A DNA stretch of 64,000 nt from an uncultured Chloroflexus sp. (GTDB taxonomy: Bacteria; Chloroflexota; Chloroflexia; Chloroflexales; Chloroflexaceae). This document shows positions 26,758-37,000 of this stretch, piece by piece. The stretch spans positions 1 through 64,000 of the forward strand of contig NZ_CAKZNK010000127.1 in NCBI RefSeq assembly GCF_937129525.1. Direction: 5' to 3'. A program made the position numbers and the translations under genes. How positions within the stretch are numbered: position 1 is the stretch's first letter; the number at the start of each line of letters is the position of its first letter. Under the pieces are notes generated by a model, which saw only the letters and a program-made list of their open reading frames with translations, was not told where the DNA came from and made no database searches.

Positions 26758-28383
26758 TTAATCTGCGGCGAGCGTCACTGCCAGCGCAATCGTCGGCGTA
26801 AAGAAGGGAGCGGCATTGCGGCGCAGGATGATGTGTTTTTGCCATTCATCACTGGGCTGCGGGTAATCTTGCCGGAAATGTCCGCCGCGACTCTCAGTGC
26901 GGATCAGGGCCGACGCCACAATCAAGCGGGCAGTAAGGGCAGCATTGACAGCGGTGAGCGCCTTCGGATCGCCAGGATCGGCGCTGACCGGCCAGTGCGC
27001 AAGCGTCTCCAGCGCGACATACAGGCCATCGCCGTGGCGCAACGGTCCGGCAGCCTGCATAACGGTAGCCAGCGCCGCGCGCCAGTTGACCGGTGGCGGC
27101 GCCGAGACCGGCGCGACCGGCAACGGATCGGGTTCCGGCACAGCGCACCCGCACCCGGCTGTCGCGGCTTCGCCAGCCCGTCGCCCAAAGACGAGACACT
27201 CGAGCAGCGAATTGCTCGCCAGCCGGTTAGCGCCATGAACGCCAGTACAGGCAACCTCACCGGCAGCAAAGAGACCGGGAAGACTGGTTGCGCCGTTTAG
27301 ATCGGTGCGCACTCCCCCCATGAGATAATGCGCTGCCGGCGCCACCGGGATCGATTGGTAAACCGGGTCAAGACCATCAGCGCGCAGACGGGCACAGATG
27401 GTTGGGAAATGGCGCTCGATGAGATCGGGCGGAAGGTGAGACAGGTACAGCAAGACGTGATCGCAACCTTCAGCCTGCATTGCAGCTACGATGCCACGGG
27501 TAACAATATCGCGGGGCGCCAGCTCGGCGCGCGGATCGTAGTCTGGCATGAAACGGCGACCGGCAGGTGTGTAAAGCAAGCCCCCTTCACCACGAGCTGC
27601 TTCGGTGATGAGAAAGCCTTGCCCGTCACGAGTGCGGTAGACTGTGGGATGAAACTGAACAAACTCCATGTCGGCAACTTCGGCGCCAGCGCGGTACGCC
27701 ATCGCGATCCCTTCACCCAACGCTACCGGCTGATTGCTGGTCAAACCGTACAACGCACCAGCGCCACCACTTGCCAGCACTGTCGCTGCGGCCAGTACCC
27801 GCAACCAGGAGCCATCGGCCAGGCGCGCCAGAGCGCCCACCACCCGCTCGCCGGCAGTCAGCAATTCAACCGCCTGCGCCTGCTCACGGATGGTAATCAG
27901 CGGCGTCTTGCGCACCCGCTCGATCAAGACCCGCGTCACTGCCCAACCGGTGGCATCGCCAACATGAACGATGCGCCGGCGCGAATGGCCGCCTTCCAGA
28001 CCCAGCGCAAACCGATCAGACTCGCGTTCGAAGGGCACGCCGAGTTCAACCAGATCCCGCATCAAAGCCGGCGCTTCGTGGGCGAGCGTAGCAACCGCTG
28101 CCGGATCGCACAGGCCGGCGCCAGCGACGAGAGTATCGGCAATGTGCGCCCCCGGTGAGTCGGCAGGATCAAGCGCGGCGGCGATACCGCCTTGCGCCCA
28201 CGCAGAATTGCTTTCGGGCAATGAACCACGCGCCAGCATCAGCACGCGCGCGCCGCGCGCTGCCGCCGCTAATGCCGCCGTTAAACCGGCCACACCAGCG
28301 CCGATCACGAGCACATCAGTGCGTCGAACACGAGCCGGTGGAATAGATTGCAAAATGCTCCGCAAAGCAGGAAGCGACTCCAT
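26758..28383 (-). CDS. nadB: L-aspartate oxidase
   Basis: NadB is the FAD-dependent enzyme that oxidises L-aspartate to iminoaspartate, the substrate NadA condenses with dihydroxyacetone phosphate. The 541-aa protein has the FAD Rossmann motif (VIGAGVAGLTAALAAA), the succinate-dehydrogenase-family segments SAWAQGGIA and GGHSRRRIVH, FVQFHPT, and the FAD-contacting C-terminal GEVACTGVHGANRLASNSLLE. CGGAGA precedes the ATG. It sits 53 bp after nadA and 17 bp before nadC. Confidence 0.97.
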   Translation of the reverse strand: MESLPALRSILQSIPPARVRRTDVLVIGAGVAGLTAALAAAARGARVLMLARGSLPESNSAWAQGGIAAALDPADSPGAHIADTLVAGAGLCDPAAVATLAHEAPALMRDLVELGVPFERESDRFALGLEGGHSRRRIVHVGDATGWAVTRVLIERVRKTPLITIREQAQAVELLTAGERVVGALARLADGSWLRVLAAATVLASGGAGALYGLTSNQPVALGEGIAMAYRAGAEVADMEFVQFHPTVYRTRDGQGFLITEAARGEGGLLYTPAGRRFMPDYDPRAELAPRDIVTRGIVAAMQAEGCDHVLLYLSHLPPDLIERHFPTICARLRADGLDPVYQSIPVAPAAHYLMGGVRTDLNGATSLPGLFAAGEVACTGVHGANRLASNSLLECLVFGRRAGEAATAGCGCAVPEPDPLPVAPVSAPPPVNWRAALATVMQAAGPLRHGDGLYVALETLAHWPVSADPGDPKALTAVNAALTARLIVASALIRTESRGGHFRQDYPQPSDEWQKHIILRRNAAPFFTPTIALAVTLAAD

Positions 28384-28436
28384 AATATAATCTCCGGCAA
28401 GCGAGATGGTACACGGTACGCCATGAAGTGGGCAAT

Positions 28437-29408
28437 TTACAAGGCCAGCATCCGCTCAATCGCCACCCGCGCCCGTTCGGCAATCTCGGTGGGAACGGTG
28501 ACCGGTTCGCGCAAATCGCGCAAGCTATTGCGTACCTTCTCAAGCGTGATCATCTTCATGTAGCGGCAACTGATCGACTCATCGATTGGCACAAACTGCT
28601 TGTCAGGATTGGCCTTGCGCATGCGGTGAAGAACGCCGATCTCGGTCGCGACGACAAAACGGCTCGCGGATGAGCGATTGACATGCGAAATCATGCCCTC
28701 GGTCGAGAGAATATACGTGTCACGGCTATCAATCGCGCCGCGGGCCACATAATCCATTGCGCTACTCACACACCCACATTCCGGGTGAATCAGAAACTCG
28801 GCATCAGGCATAGCTGCCCGTTTCTGTTCGATCATCGCCGGACGAATGGCAGCGTGAACGTGGCATTCACCGGCCCAAATCTTGAGAGACCGCCCCGTCT
28901 TCTGGCGCAAATAGCTACCGAGAAACATATCGGGCAAAAACAGAATCGTCTGGTCAGCCGGAATAGCGTTGATCACCCGCTCGGCATTGCCCGACGTGCA
29001 GCAATAATCGCTCTCGGCTTTGACAGCGGCGCTGGTATTCACGTAGCTCACCACCACTGCGCCGGGATTGGCTGCTTTCCATGCCCGCAATTGTTCGACG
29101 GTTATCGAGTCGGCCAGCGAGCATCCGGCATTGGAATCAGGGATCAGCACTATGCGCTGGGGGTTGAGGATCGCCGCCGTTTCGGCCATAAAGTAGACGC
29201 CGCAGACCACGATCACATCGGCTTCAGCGCGCGCCGCGGCCTGGGCCATCCCTAACGAATCGCCGACATAATCGGCAATCTCCTGGATTTCGCCGTATTC
29301 GTAGTTGTGGGCCAGAATGATGGCATTGCGCTGACGACGTAATTCGTTAATCTCAGCAATCAGATCGGCAGCCGTTGCGCCGGTAGATTCGGAGAGTTGG
29401 GCGACCAT
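28437..29408 (-). CDS. nadA: Quinolinate synthase
   Basis: NadA is a [4Fe-4S] enzyme that makes quinolinate from iminoaspartate and dihydroxyacetone phosphate. The 323-aa protein shows ILAHNYEYGEIQEIADYVGDS and the three cluster cysteines Cys69 (VVCGVYFMAETA), Cys211 (HPECGC) and Cys281 (SISCRYM). GAGGAA lies upstream of the ATG. It is the first gene of nadA-nadB-nadC and is preceded by a near-consensus promoter and a palindromic operator candidate, so the operon is probably controlled by NAD or niacin status. Confidence 0.97.
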   Translation of the reverse strand: MVAQLSESTGATAADLIAEINELRRQRNAIILAHNYEYGEIQEIADYVGDSLGMAQAAARAEADVIVVCGVYFMAETAAILNPQRIVLIPDSNAGCSLADSITVEQLRAWKAANPGAVVVSYVNTSAAVKAESDYCCTSGNAERVINAIPADQTILFLPDMFLGSYLRQKTGRSLKIWAGECHVHAAIRPAMIEQKRAAMPDAEFLIHPECGCVSSAMDYVARGAIDSRDTYILSTEGMISHVNRSSASRFVVATEIGVLHRMRKANPDKQFVPIDESISCRYMKMITLEKVRNSLRDLREPVTVPTEIAERARVAIERMLAL

Positions 29409-29425
29409 AGTTGTTCCTCGAAATT

Positions 29426-29442
29426 AGTGTTAATATTACACT
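29426..29442. promoter_or_regulatory. Palindromic operator candidate (AGTGT-N7-ACACT) before nadA
   Basis: The 5-bp arms flank TAATATT, whose surroundings form an 8-bp palindrome. It lies just downstream of the predicted transcription start and 18 bases before the nadA start, a typical place for a repressor. Which NAD-pathway regulator (NiaR, NrtR, NadQ or other) would bind is not known. Confidence 0.55.
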
Positions 29443-29458
29443 TTTAACAATTGCGATG

Positions 29459-29487
29459 AGTATACACCGCCGACAAGATATTGTCAA
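29459..29487 (-). promoter_or_regulatory. Near-consensus sigma70-type promoter of nadABC
   Basis: On the minus strand TTGACA (29482-29487) and TATACT (29459-29464) are exactly 17 bases apart, about 50 bases before the nadA start. Confidence 0.8.
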
Positions 29488-29852
29488 GAGGTCACTAAAA
29501 AATTTTTTATCATATCCCTACCATTTTCCCCCTTCTCTTTTCGGCACTTTGGTTGCACAATGATGGCATATCAGTGAGAAGAGACCATCAACCATCTTGA
29601 CCATCACCAATCGCTGGCCAGGCAATCAACCGTTTAGATTTTGTTACATCGGCGAGCCGCCGGTCACTCTTATCTCGTTGGATTTATCGACAAGCGAATA
29701 GAAAACCAGGATGGCGTAACGTCGTTTTACGCATACAGATAATCACCTTTTGCCCTGGCGATGAAGTTGTGACGTAACCGCGAAACAATCTTCAGCGACA
29801 ATACGTTTACAGATGTAGATGCATATAAACCTCTCATCGCCAGGAATACCGC
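29488..29852. other. AT-richer divergent intergenic region between nadA and the cyclase gene
   Basis: No gene is supported. It includes an A6T6 tract near 29497-29509. A promoter for the rightward cyclase gene should lie here, but no clear hexamer pair was found. Confidence 0.4.
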
Positions 29853-32800
29853 ATGGAAACAGTTATGGTTAGTCCGTTGATCGAATGGCGCGATCTGCGA
29901 GAGCATCTTACCGATCTTCAGGTTGCCGAAATTGCTTCCACTGGTAATCTGGCCGCCGCAACGCGCGCCGAAATTGCTCGTCGCCTGCGCGAACAAATTG
30001 TCGCCTATGCTGCTTATATTCCGGCCCGGATTGTCCAACACCAGCTTGCGCATCCCCAGCCTGGCCGCACGACCGGCGCTTTCTGGGAAGGAACTCTCCT
30101 GTTTGCCGATCTCTCCGGCTTCACCAATTTATCGGAACGGTTATCCGTACTGGGACGGCAGGGTGCCGAGGAAGTCTCTGCGCTCGTCAATCGCTTGTTC
30201 GCTGCGCTGCTCCAAGAGGTGCAAATGCGGAGCGGTATGCTGCTCAAGTTTGGCGGCGATGCGCTTACCGTCTTCTTCGACTCGGCAACACTCGGCGATC
30301 AACACGCTTTAGCAGCCTGCGCAGCAGCACTGGCGATGCAGCGCCGCATGGAAGAATTTGCCCACCTGGAAACTCGCGCCGGCACATTCACGTTACGCCT
30401 GCGGGTTGGCGTGCATGCCGGTCGGGTATTCGCCGCTGAAGTCGGCGATACCAGTCATATCGAGCTGGTTGTCACCGGGCCGGAAGTCAACCGGGTCGCA
30501 CTGGCGCAAGAGATTGCTGCGCCGGGTGAAGTGGTCATCACCGAACACACTCGACGACTGCTGGGAGGGCATCGAGTTGAGCCACGCCACGCGGGATTCT
30601 CGCGCCTGCTCGAGCTGGATTTTACGGCTACTGACATCACGGCGCCGCAGTCACTGTCGCTCGCCGACTCCGACGACCTGGCCACACTGAACCATCTGGC
30701 TCGCCAGCTTGCCGCACTTAAACCTTATCTCGTTCATCGACTGCCGCGACGCTTTCTCGATCCGGGCGCTGGCGAGCTGGGCGAATTCCGTCCGGTGACA
30801 GTACTCTTTGCCAATGTCTACGATTTTTCGGGCTATCTAACGATGTTACCAGATGCGCCTGAGCTGGCAGCTACGATCTTCAATACCTATTACCAGCGTG
30901 CTCAGGCAGTAGTTCATCGCTACGAAGGAATTATCAATAAAGTTGACATGTATACTCACGGCGATAAGCTGATGGCGCTCTTCGGCGCGCCAACTGCGCA
31001 CGAAGACGACCCTATCCGCGCCGCGCGCTGCGCCCTTGAATTGCGCCAGACACTGCGCGAGGCCAATCGCGCAATCGCCGAACTCATTGAGGAGAACATC
31101 CCGCTATTAGAACAAAAGATTGGGATTAATACCGGCACCGTCTTCGCTGGCCGAGTCGGAGGAGCTACCCGTTACGAATACACGGTAATGGGGCCGGCAG
31201 TGAATCTGGCTGCGCGCTTGATGGCAGCCGCGCCGACAGGTGCCATCTACCTTTCACCGAGCACGCGAGCGACAGTTGAAGGCCAGTTTGTGCTGGAACC
31301 AGGTGAGCCACTCCAGCTCAAGGGGTTTAGCGAGGCCGTTGTGCCGGCCCAAGTCACCCAGATTGCTGCCGTCGCTACTCGTCATGCTGACGAACATCTA
31401 CTGAACGCCCCTCTCATCGGGCGTGACGCTGAGTTACGGCGGGTGCTGACAACAGCGCAGGCAGCGCTCAAGGGACAGGGCGCCACAATCGCAGTGGTGG
31501 GCGAAGCGGGAGCAGGTAAATCGCGTCTGGCCGAGGAGGTGATTCAACAGCTTGTGATCGCCTCAACAGCGCATCACAACGATCCTGAGGAAATACCACC
31601 ATTTACCATTCTGTTCGGTGATTGTCAGAGCTACGAGCAGCGCACGGCGTATGCGGCTATTCGCGCGCCCTTGTTGAGCGCATTGGGTCTCGATCTGCGC
31701 GCTACCCCTGACCAGATCGCCGCCGACACGCTGGCGCGCATTCAGCAACTCGCGCCTGACTTCAGCCGCTTCACGCCATTGCTGGCCGATGCGTTGGGTT
31801 TGCCGCTTACCGAAACGCCACTCACCATCGGTCTGTCGCCGCAGCAACGCCATGATCGATTGCAAGAGCTGCTGGTTGAGATCGTGCTGGCAACAGCAGC
31901 GCGTGAGCCGGTCTTGCTCGTGCTGGAAGACTGCCATTGGGCCGATTCTCCCTCGTTAGAAGTGCTTGAACGGCTGAGCAAAGCGGCGCGTACCAGGGCG
32001 CTGGCATTGATCGTAACTTACCGGCCAGAAATGGTTTCGCCAGCGCCGTGGGACAACCTCCCCGGCACGGCACGGATCGAATTGGGCGAATTGCAAGTGA
32101 GCGACAGTCAAGCGCTGCTGGCCGCACTCTTAGGAGGAGAGCCACCACCTGAAATCCTGCCCTTGCTCGAGCGAACACAAGGCAACCCCTTCTTCATCGA
32201 AGAGCTGGTACGGGCGCTGGTACGCGATCGGGTGCTGGCGCGCGATGTGGTCAGCGGCAGATGGCAGCTTACCAGGCTAATCGATAAGATCGAGCTGCCG
32301 CGCAGCATTGAAGGCCTGCTCATCGCGCGACTCGACCGGCTTGACGAACCGCGCCAGGAACTGGTGCAGGTAGCTTCGGTAATCGGACGCCGCTTCCACC
32401 GTCCGGTGGTGGAAGGAGTCTATTCCAACCCAACCACACTCGACGAGAGTATCCAGCGGTTGATTGAAAGTGAATTGATCCAGGCTGACCAGCAAGAGCG
32501 GATTCTAGCCTATATCTTTCGTCACGCCCTCTTGCGCGACGTGGCCTATGAAGGCATTCTGTACGCTCGTCGGCGCGCGCTTCATGCGCGGGTGGCTCGC
32601 CGGATCGAAGAGATTGCTGCCAATCAGCTCGAAGATCAATACGCTGTTCTGGCCTGGCACTTCCTGCAAGCCGAAGAGTGGCAGCAAGCGTTTCATTACC
32701 ACGCGCAGGCTGCCGGGCAGGTCCGGCGGCGTTTTGCCAACCATGATGCAGTGGCACTCTACACCACTGCCCTCAACATCGCGCCTCGGCTGACCACTAT

Positions 32801-34064
32801 CCTGCCACCGGCGCAGTTGATCGAGCAGGTAGCCGACATTCACGAAGCGATTGGCGAGCTGCATCTGGTGTTAGGCGAATATGACGCTGCCGAACATCAT
32901 TTCCGCGAAGCGTTGCAACTCAGTCTGCCGATTGGAAATGAGCCGGTCAGTGAGCGCTGGCTGCGAATGCACCGCATGCTGGCCTCGGTTGAAGAGCGGC
33001 GGTCGCGTTATCAAGCCGCTTTTGACCTGCTTACCAGCGGAATGGCGCGCGCTCATCGCGGTCTGCAGGCGGAAACAGCGCGCTGCTATCTGTTGGGGGC
33101 CGGGATTGCTTACCGCACCGGCGATTATGCTCACGCAATGGAATGGGCAAAAATCGGGTATGAACTGGCAGTGCAGACTGGTAATCCGATCGATCAGGCA
33201 CGCGCGTTGAAGATTATCGGAAATATTGCGAACGATCAAGGCGATCGAACTCAGGCGATTGATGCGCTTAATCGGGCGCGCGCGCTTTACGAACAAGCCA
33301 CCACACTATCTGGGTTGTGTGATGTGCTCAACGATCTTGGGCGGGTCTATACCCAGGCCGGACGCTGGGCCGAAACAATTGCCGTGTTCGAGCAATCGAT
33401 GGCCATCTCAGAAAACATTGGCGATGTGCTGGCGACGGCGCGCACAGCCAATAATTTAGCTGTCGTGCTGGTTGGGCGCAATCAGCTTGAGCGAGCCGCG
33501 GAGCTGTATCAACGCGCCAGCGACCTCTTCGCCCGCCTCGGCTCGCGTCTAGGAGTAGCAGTAACTGGCTACAATCGCGGCGAGGTGTTGCTCAATCAGG
33601 GACGGGCCGGCGAAGCGTTAGCGTTGTTTACCATTGCTATCGCCGATATTGAATCAATCAATGCCCGGAGCTTTCTTCCCGAAGTGTTGCGGCTGGCGGC
33701 GCTGGCAGCGCTGGCGTTGGGTGACCTCGATCAGGCGCGCAGCAATGCCAATCGCTCGTTGGCCATTGCCGAAGAGTTGGGGCAAGTCGACGACTCGGCG
33801 ATTGCGAATCGCGTCTTGGGTGAAATCGCCCTGGCCGCCGGCGATCTGGCAGTAGCCGAGGATCTGTTCACTCGCAGCAGCGCAACCCTGGCCCAACTGG
33901 ATAATCGTTACGAATTAGGCAAAGTTCGCTACCAACAGGCTCGCCTCGCCCTGGCTCGCCACGACAGCGCAGCAGCAGTAACCGCTCGCGCGGAAGCAAT
34001 TGCCATCTTTACCGAACTCGACGCTCAACGTGATCTGGCCCTTGCTCAGGCATTGCCGGTCTGA
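29853..34064 (+). CDS. Soluble adenylyl cyclase-like protein: two class III cyclase domains, AAA-type ATPase, TPR
   Basis: The 1403-aa cytosolic protein has the domain order of mammalian soluble adenylyl cyclase and bacterial relatives. Cyclase domain 1 (~80-240) keeps both metal Asp residues (Asp86 in FADLSGF, Asp136 in LKFGGDA, with Lys132) but lacks the transition-state Arg. Domain 2 (~313-480) has Asn321 where the first Asp should be, but keeps Lys363, Asn451 and Arg455 (GPAVNLAARL). The two therefore complement each other as one catalytic site. A Walker A (GEAGAGKS, 550-557) and a Walker B-like LLVLEDCHWAD mark a STAND-type ATPase, and TPR-like helices fill ~900-1400. It probably makes cAMP in response to a signal. 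AGGAA precedes the ATG. The next gene starts 35 bp later. Confidence 0.9.
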   Translation: METVMVSPLIEWRDLREHLTDLQVAEIASTGNLAAATRAEIARRLREQIVAYAAYIPARIVQHQLAHPQPGRTTGAFWEGTLLFADLSGFTNLSERLSVLGRQGAEEVSALVNRLFAALLQEVQMRSGMLLKFGGDALTVFFDSATLGDQHALAACAAALAMQRRMEEFAHLETRAGTFTLRLRVGVHAGRVFAAEVGDTSHIELVVTGPEVNRVALAQEIAAPGEVVITEHTRRLLGGHRVEPRHAGFSRLLELDFTATDITAPQSLSLADSDDLATLNHLARQLAALKPYLVHRLPRRFLDPGAGELGEFRPVTVLFANVYDFSGYLTMLPDAPELAATIFNTYYQRAQAVVHRYEGIINKVDMYTHGDKLMALFGAPTAHEDDPIRAARCALELRQTLREANRAIAELIEENIPLLEQKIGINTGTVFAGRVGGATRYEYTVMGPAVNLAARLMAAAPTGAIYLSPSTRATVEGQFVLEPGEPLQLKGFSEAVVPAQVTQIAAVATRHADEHLLNAPLIGRDAELRRVLTTAQAALKGQGATIAVVGEAGAGKSRLAEEVIQQLVIASTAHHNDPEEIPPFTILFGDCQSYEQRTAYAAIRAPLLSALGLDLRATPDQIAADTLARIQQLAPDFSRFTPLLADALGLPLTETPLTIGLSPQQRHDRLQELLVEIVLATAAREPVLLVLEDCHWADSPSLEVLERLSKAARTRALALIVTYRPEMVSPAPWDNLPGTARIELGELQVSDSQALLAALLGGEPPPEILPLLERTQGNPFFIEELVRALVRDRVLARDVVSGRWQLTRLIDKIELPRSIEGLLIARLDRLDEPRQELVQVASVIGRRFHRPVVEGVYSNPTTLDESIQRLIESELIQADQQERILAYIFRHALLRDVAYEGILYARRRALHARVARRIEEIAANQLEDQYAVLAWHFLQAEEWQQAFHYHAQAAGQVRRRFANHDAVALYTTALNIAPRLTTILPPAQLIEQVADIHEAIGELHLVLGEYDAAEHHFREALQLSLPIGNEPVSERWLRMHRMLASVEERRSRYQAAFDLLTSGMARAHRGLQAETARCYLLGAGIAYRTGDYAHAMEWAKIGYELAVQTGNPIDQARALKIIGNIANDQGDRTQAIDALNRARALYEQATTLSGLCDVLNDLGRVYTQAGRWAETIAVFEQSMAISENIGDVLATARTANNLAVVLVGRNQLERAAELYQRASDLFARLGSRLGVAVTGYNRGEVLLNQGRAGEALALFTIAIADIESINARSFLPEVLRLAALAALALGDLDQARSNANRSLAIAEELGQVDDSAIANRVLGEIALAAGDLAVAEDLFTRSSATLAQLDNRYELGKVRYQQARLALARHDSAAAVTARAEAIAIFTELDAQRDLALAQALPV

Positions 34065-34099
34065 CTACCACCAAGTTCTCAATCGGAAGGAGCGATCCT

Positions 34100-37000
34100 A
34101 TGTACCGGCTTCTGCTCGCACTGACTCTGTTCAGTCTCCTGTTGACACCATTCACGCTTGTGCCACAACCAACACCGGCAACTGCCACCGAGTCAACACC
34201 AATCCATCTGACCACCATTACCGAGCTGCCGCCGATCGACGAAATTGAACCAAACAATAGCATTACCCCACCCGAGGTTACTGCCCAGCCGATCGCGCCT
34301 GAACGCACCGATAGCTGGCAACAGGTGATCAGCGGTATCATTGCCTCATCGAGCGACATCGACTACTACATGGTTGTGATCGATAGGCCAGGCTCGCTGA
34401 TCAAACTCGAACTCACCAATCTGGATGCCGATTACGATCTGGTTTTTGGCGGCGGCGTTGATCCGGCCACAGGTGTAGGTGGCACAACCGAGACCTTCGA
34501 ATTTGACACCGGCGAGCAAGGGTTAGAAGACATTACCCAGATTGGCGGTCAGATCGCCTCTATCGGTGGACAGATCGCCTCTATCGGTGGACAGATCGCC
34601 TCCATCGGCGGCCAGATTGCCTCCATCGGCGGCCAGATCGCCTCCATCGGCGGCCAGATCGCCTCCATCGGCGGCCAGATTGCCTCTATCAGCGTCAATC
34701 CGGGAACGCGCGACGAACGGATCGAGACCATTGTCTGGCAACCAGGACGCTACTTTGTAGCCGTAGCGCCTTCCAGCGCCGGCCAGATCGGCGCGCGTCC
34801 GTACCGGTTGACGATCACGCTCGAGCGCAGCACGCTCCAATCGCTCGGCCCGGCGCCACACGTGGAATTTCTCACCGATGAGCCAGACCCTGAAGTCACT
34901 ACCCTCTACCTGGTCAATTCAAGCCGGATGGAAGAATTGTATCCAGAAGATCCCAATATCACGACCATCACGGCAACTCTCCAGAGGTGGTATCCGTATC
35001 AAACGACACTGGTGTGGGGCAGCTCAGAAACTCCGCTCGTTACCGAAAAAGGCGCGATCATCGATCTCGCCAACCTGGAGGTAATATCGAGAAGTGGCAT
35101 AACTCCCTTCAATGACTTACTCACCGAATGGTCGCAACCGGATAATCAACGCAATCCACTTTATGCAAACTATATCGCCAGTATCATCGATCACGTGATC
35201 GAAGCAGCCATTGCCTCTGACGGGAGTGGCCGTTCCAGCGATGTGCGGATCGGCTATCAGTTGCGGGCCAACAATGACTTTGAAGCCAACAATGAGACCA
35301 ACCGTGAGACCCCTTACCCCAATGTGCGCAACATTGTCCTGATCGGTAGCGACGAGATCATTCCCTTCTTCCGACTGCCCGATCTGACCACAATTGCTAA
35401 CGAAGCCGATTATCTTGAATACCTGAAAACGATCGATAGTCGCAGCAATGGCGACAGCATTATTGCGCCTGACAACCCGCTAGGAGCAGCTCTACGCAAT
35501 CGCATGATCTTGAGCGATAATCCCTACGGCACCGATCGGCCCTACCGTTTCTACGGCTTTCCACTCTTCATTCCAGATCTTGCTGTCGGGCGGATTGTCG
35601 AAACTCCGGCAGAGATCGCCGATTTTCTACGTCGGAATGTGCCTTTCGGAGAGCCCAACATTCAACTTGTTGCTGACATTTATTATCAAACTCCTTCGTA
35701 CTCCATTACCGGCTATGACTTCCTGATCGATGGCGCAAACTTCATCTCAGGCACATTGCGACGGTCAACCGAAACGTCATCGACAGCCGTCGTGAGCCGT
35801 ACCATCATCAACAATGACTGGGATCGCGACAGTTTTGAACAACAATGGCTCGAACAAGACCTCAACGAAATTTTTACCTCGCCCATCGATGTCTTTAGCA
35901 CGACCTCGACTCTCGTCAGTTCGCTCAATGCGCACTTCGATCACTGGCAGCTCATTCCGGCTGTCTCGCGCGGCAGTCAACCCAACTTCCCGGCTGATCG
36001 CATCCTATCAGTTGAATACTCCTCCAGTTCTCACCAATGCGACGACTACCCGAGTTTATGTCCGGGGTTTTTCTACAATACCATTTACTACTCGGTAGGG
36101 TGCCATAGCGGATATAACGTGCCCTTCAATGCGGTGATTCAATCGGCTGAAAATCTTCCGCGCGCCTTTTACGCTGCCGACTTTGCCCAGGCGTTTAATC
36201 GACACGCCGGTAACTGGATTGGAAACACCGGCTACGGATACGGCACGCTCGACGGCGTTGACTACAGTGAGCGCTTGGCCGGATTGTTAACCCAGGAATT
36301 GACCCGCAATGAGGTTCGTCCTGACAGCGGATCAGAAACCGGCTTTACCTACATCGGACGCAGTATCGGCGAGGCGATGGTCAATGCGAAACAGCGTTAT
36401 CTACGCGCGTCGATTGGATTGAACGCCTATGACTATAAAGTCTTGTCAATCAAAACACTGTACGGCCTGCCGTGGAAACGTCTGTTTGTCGATAATCCGC
36501 TGAGCGCGCCGGTCGAAGATCTCAACGCTGAATTACCGGTCGATGATCGCACTGCGCCTGTGCCGGTTGCCGGCAGTCAGTTGACGCGCACGATTACCTT
36601 CACCATCAGCTATGATTCGAACTACCTGCAACTATCTCGCACCGGCCAGACGGTCAACCTGCGCCCGGAAAACTTCACCATTACCGACACCTTCCTGCTG
36701 GCCGACACCTTCAACGTCACGCCGACCGTCACCGTCTTTGACCTCAATCTGATCGGTATGCCGGGATTACCCGCTTTCACCTACGACATTACTGCGCTTT
36801 CGGGTAGCGACCATGACGAACATAAACCGCTGGTAGTGCGTGATGTGATCTTCCTGGGTGGGCAATACAATACGGTAAATAATTTTGATCCTACTGTGAC
36901 CCAGATTGTCACCGAGACCTTCACGCCGCTGATTACAAGCACGTTTGAACCTGACTTCAGCGCCGGAATCGGGTTCTGGGTGCCTGATCGCTTCTTTGGG

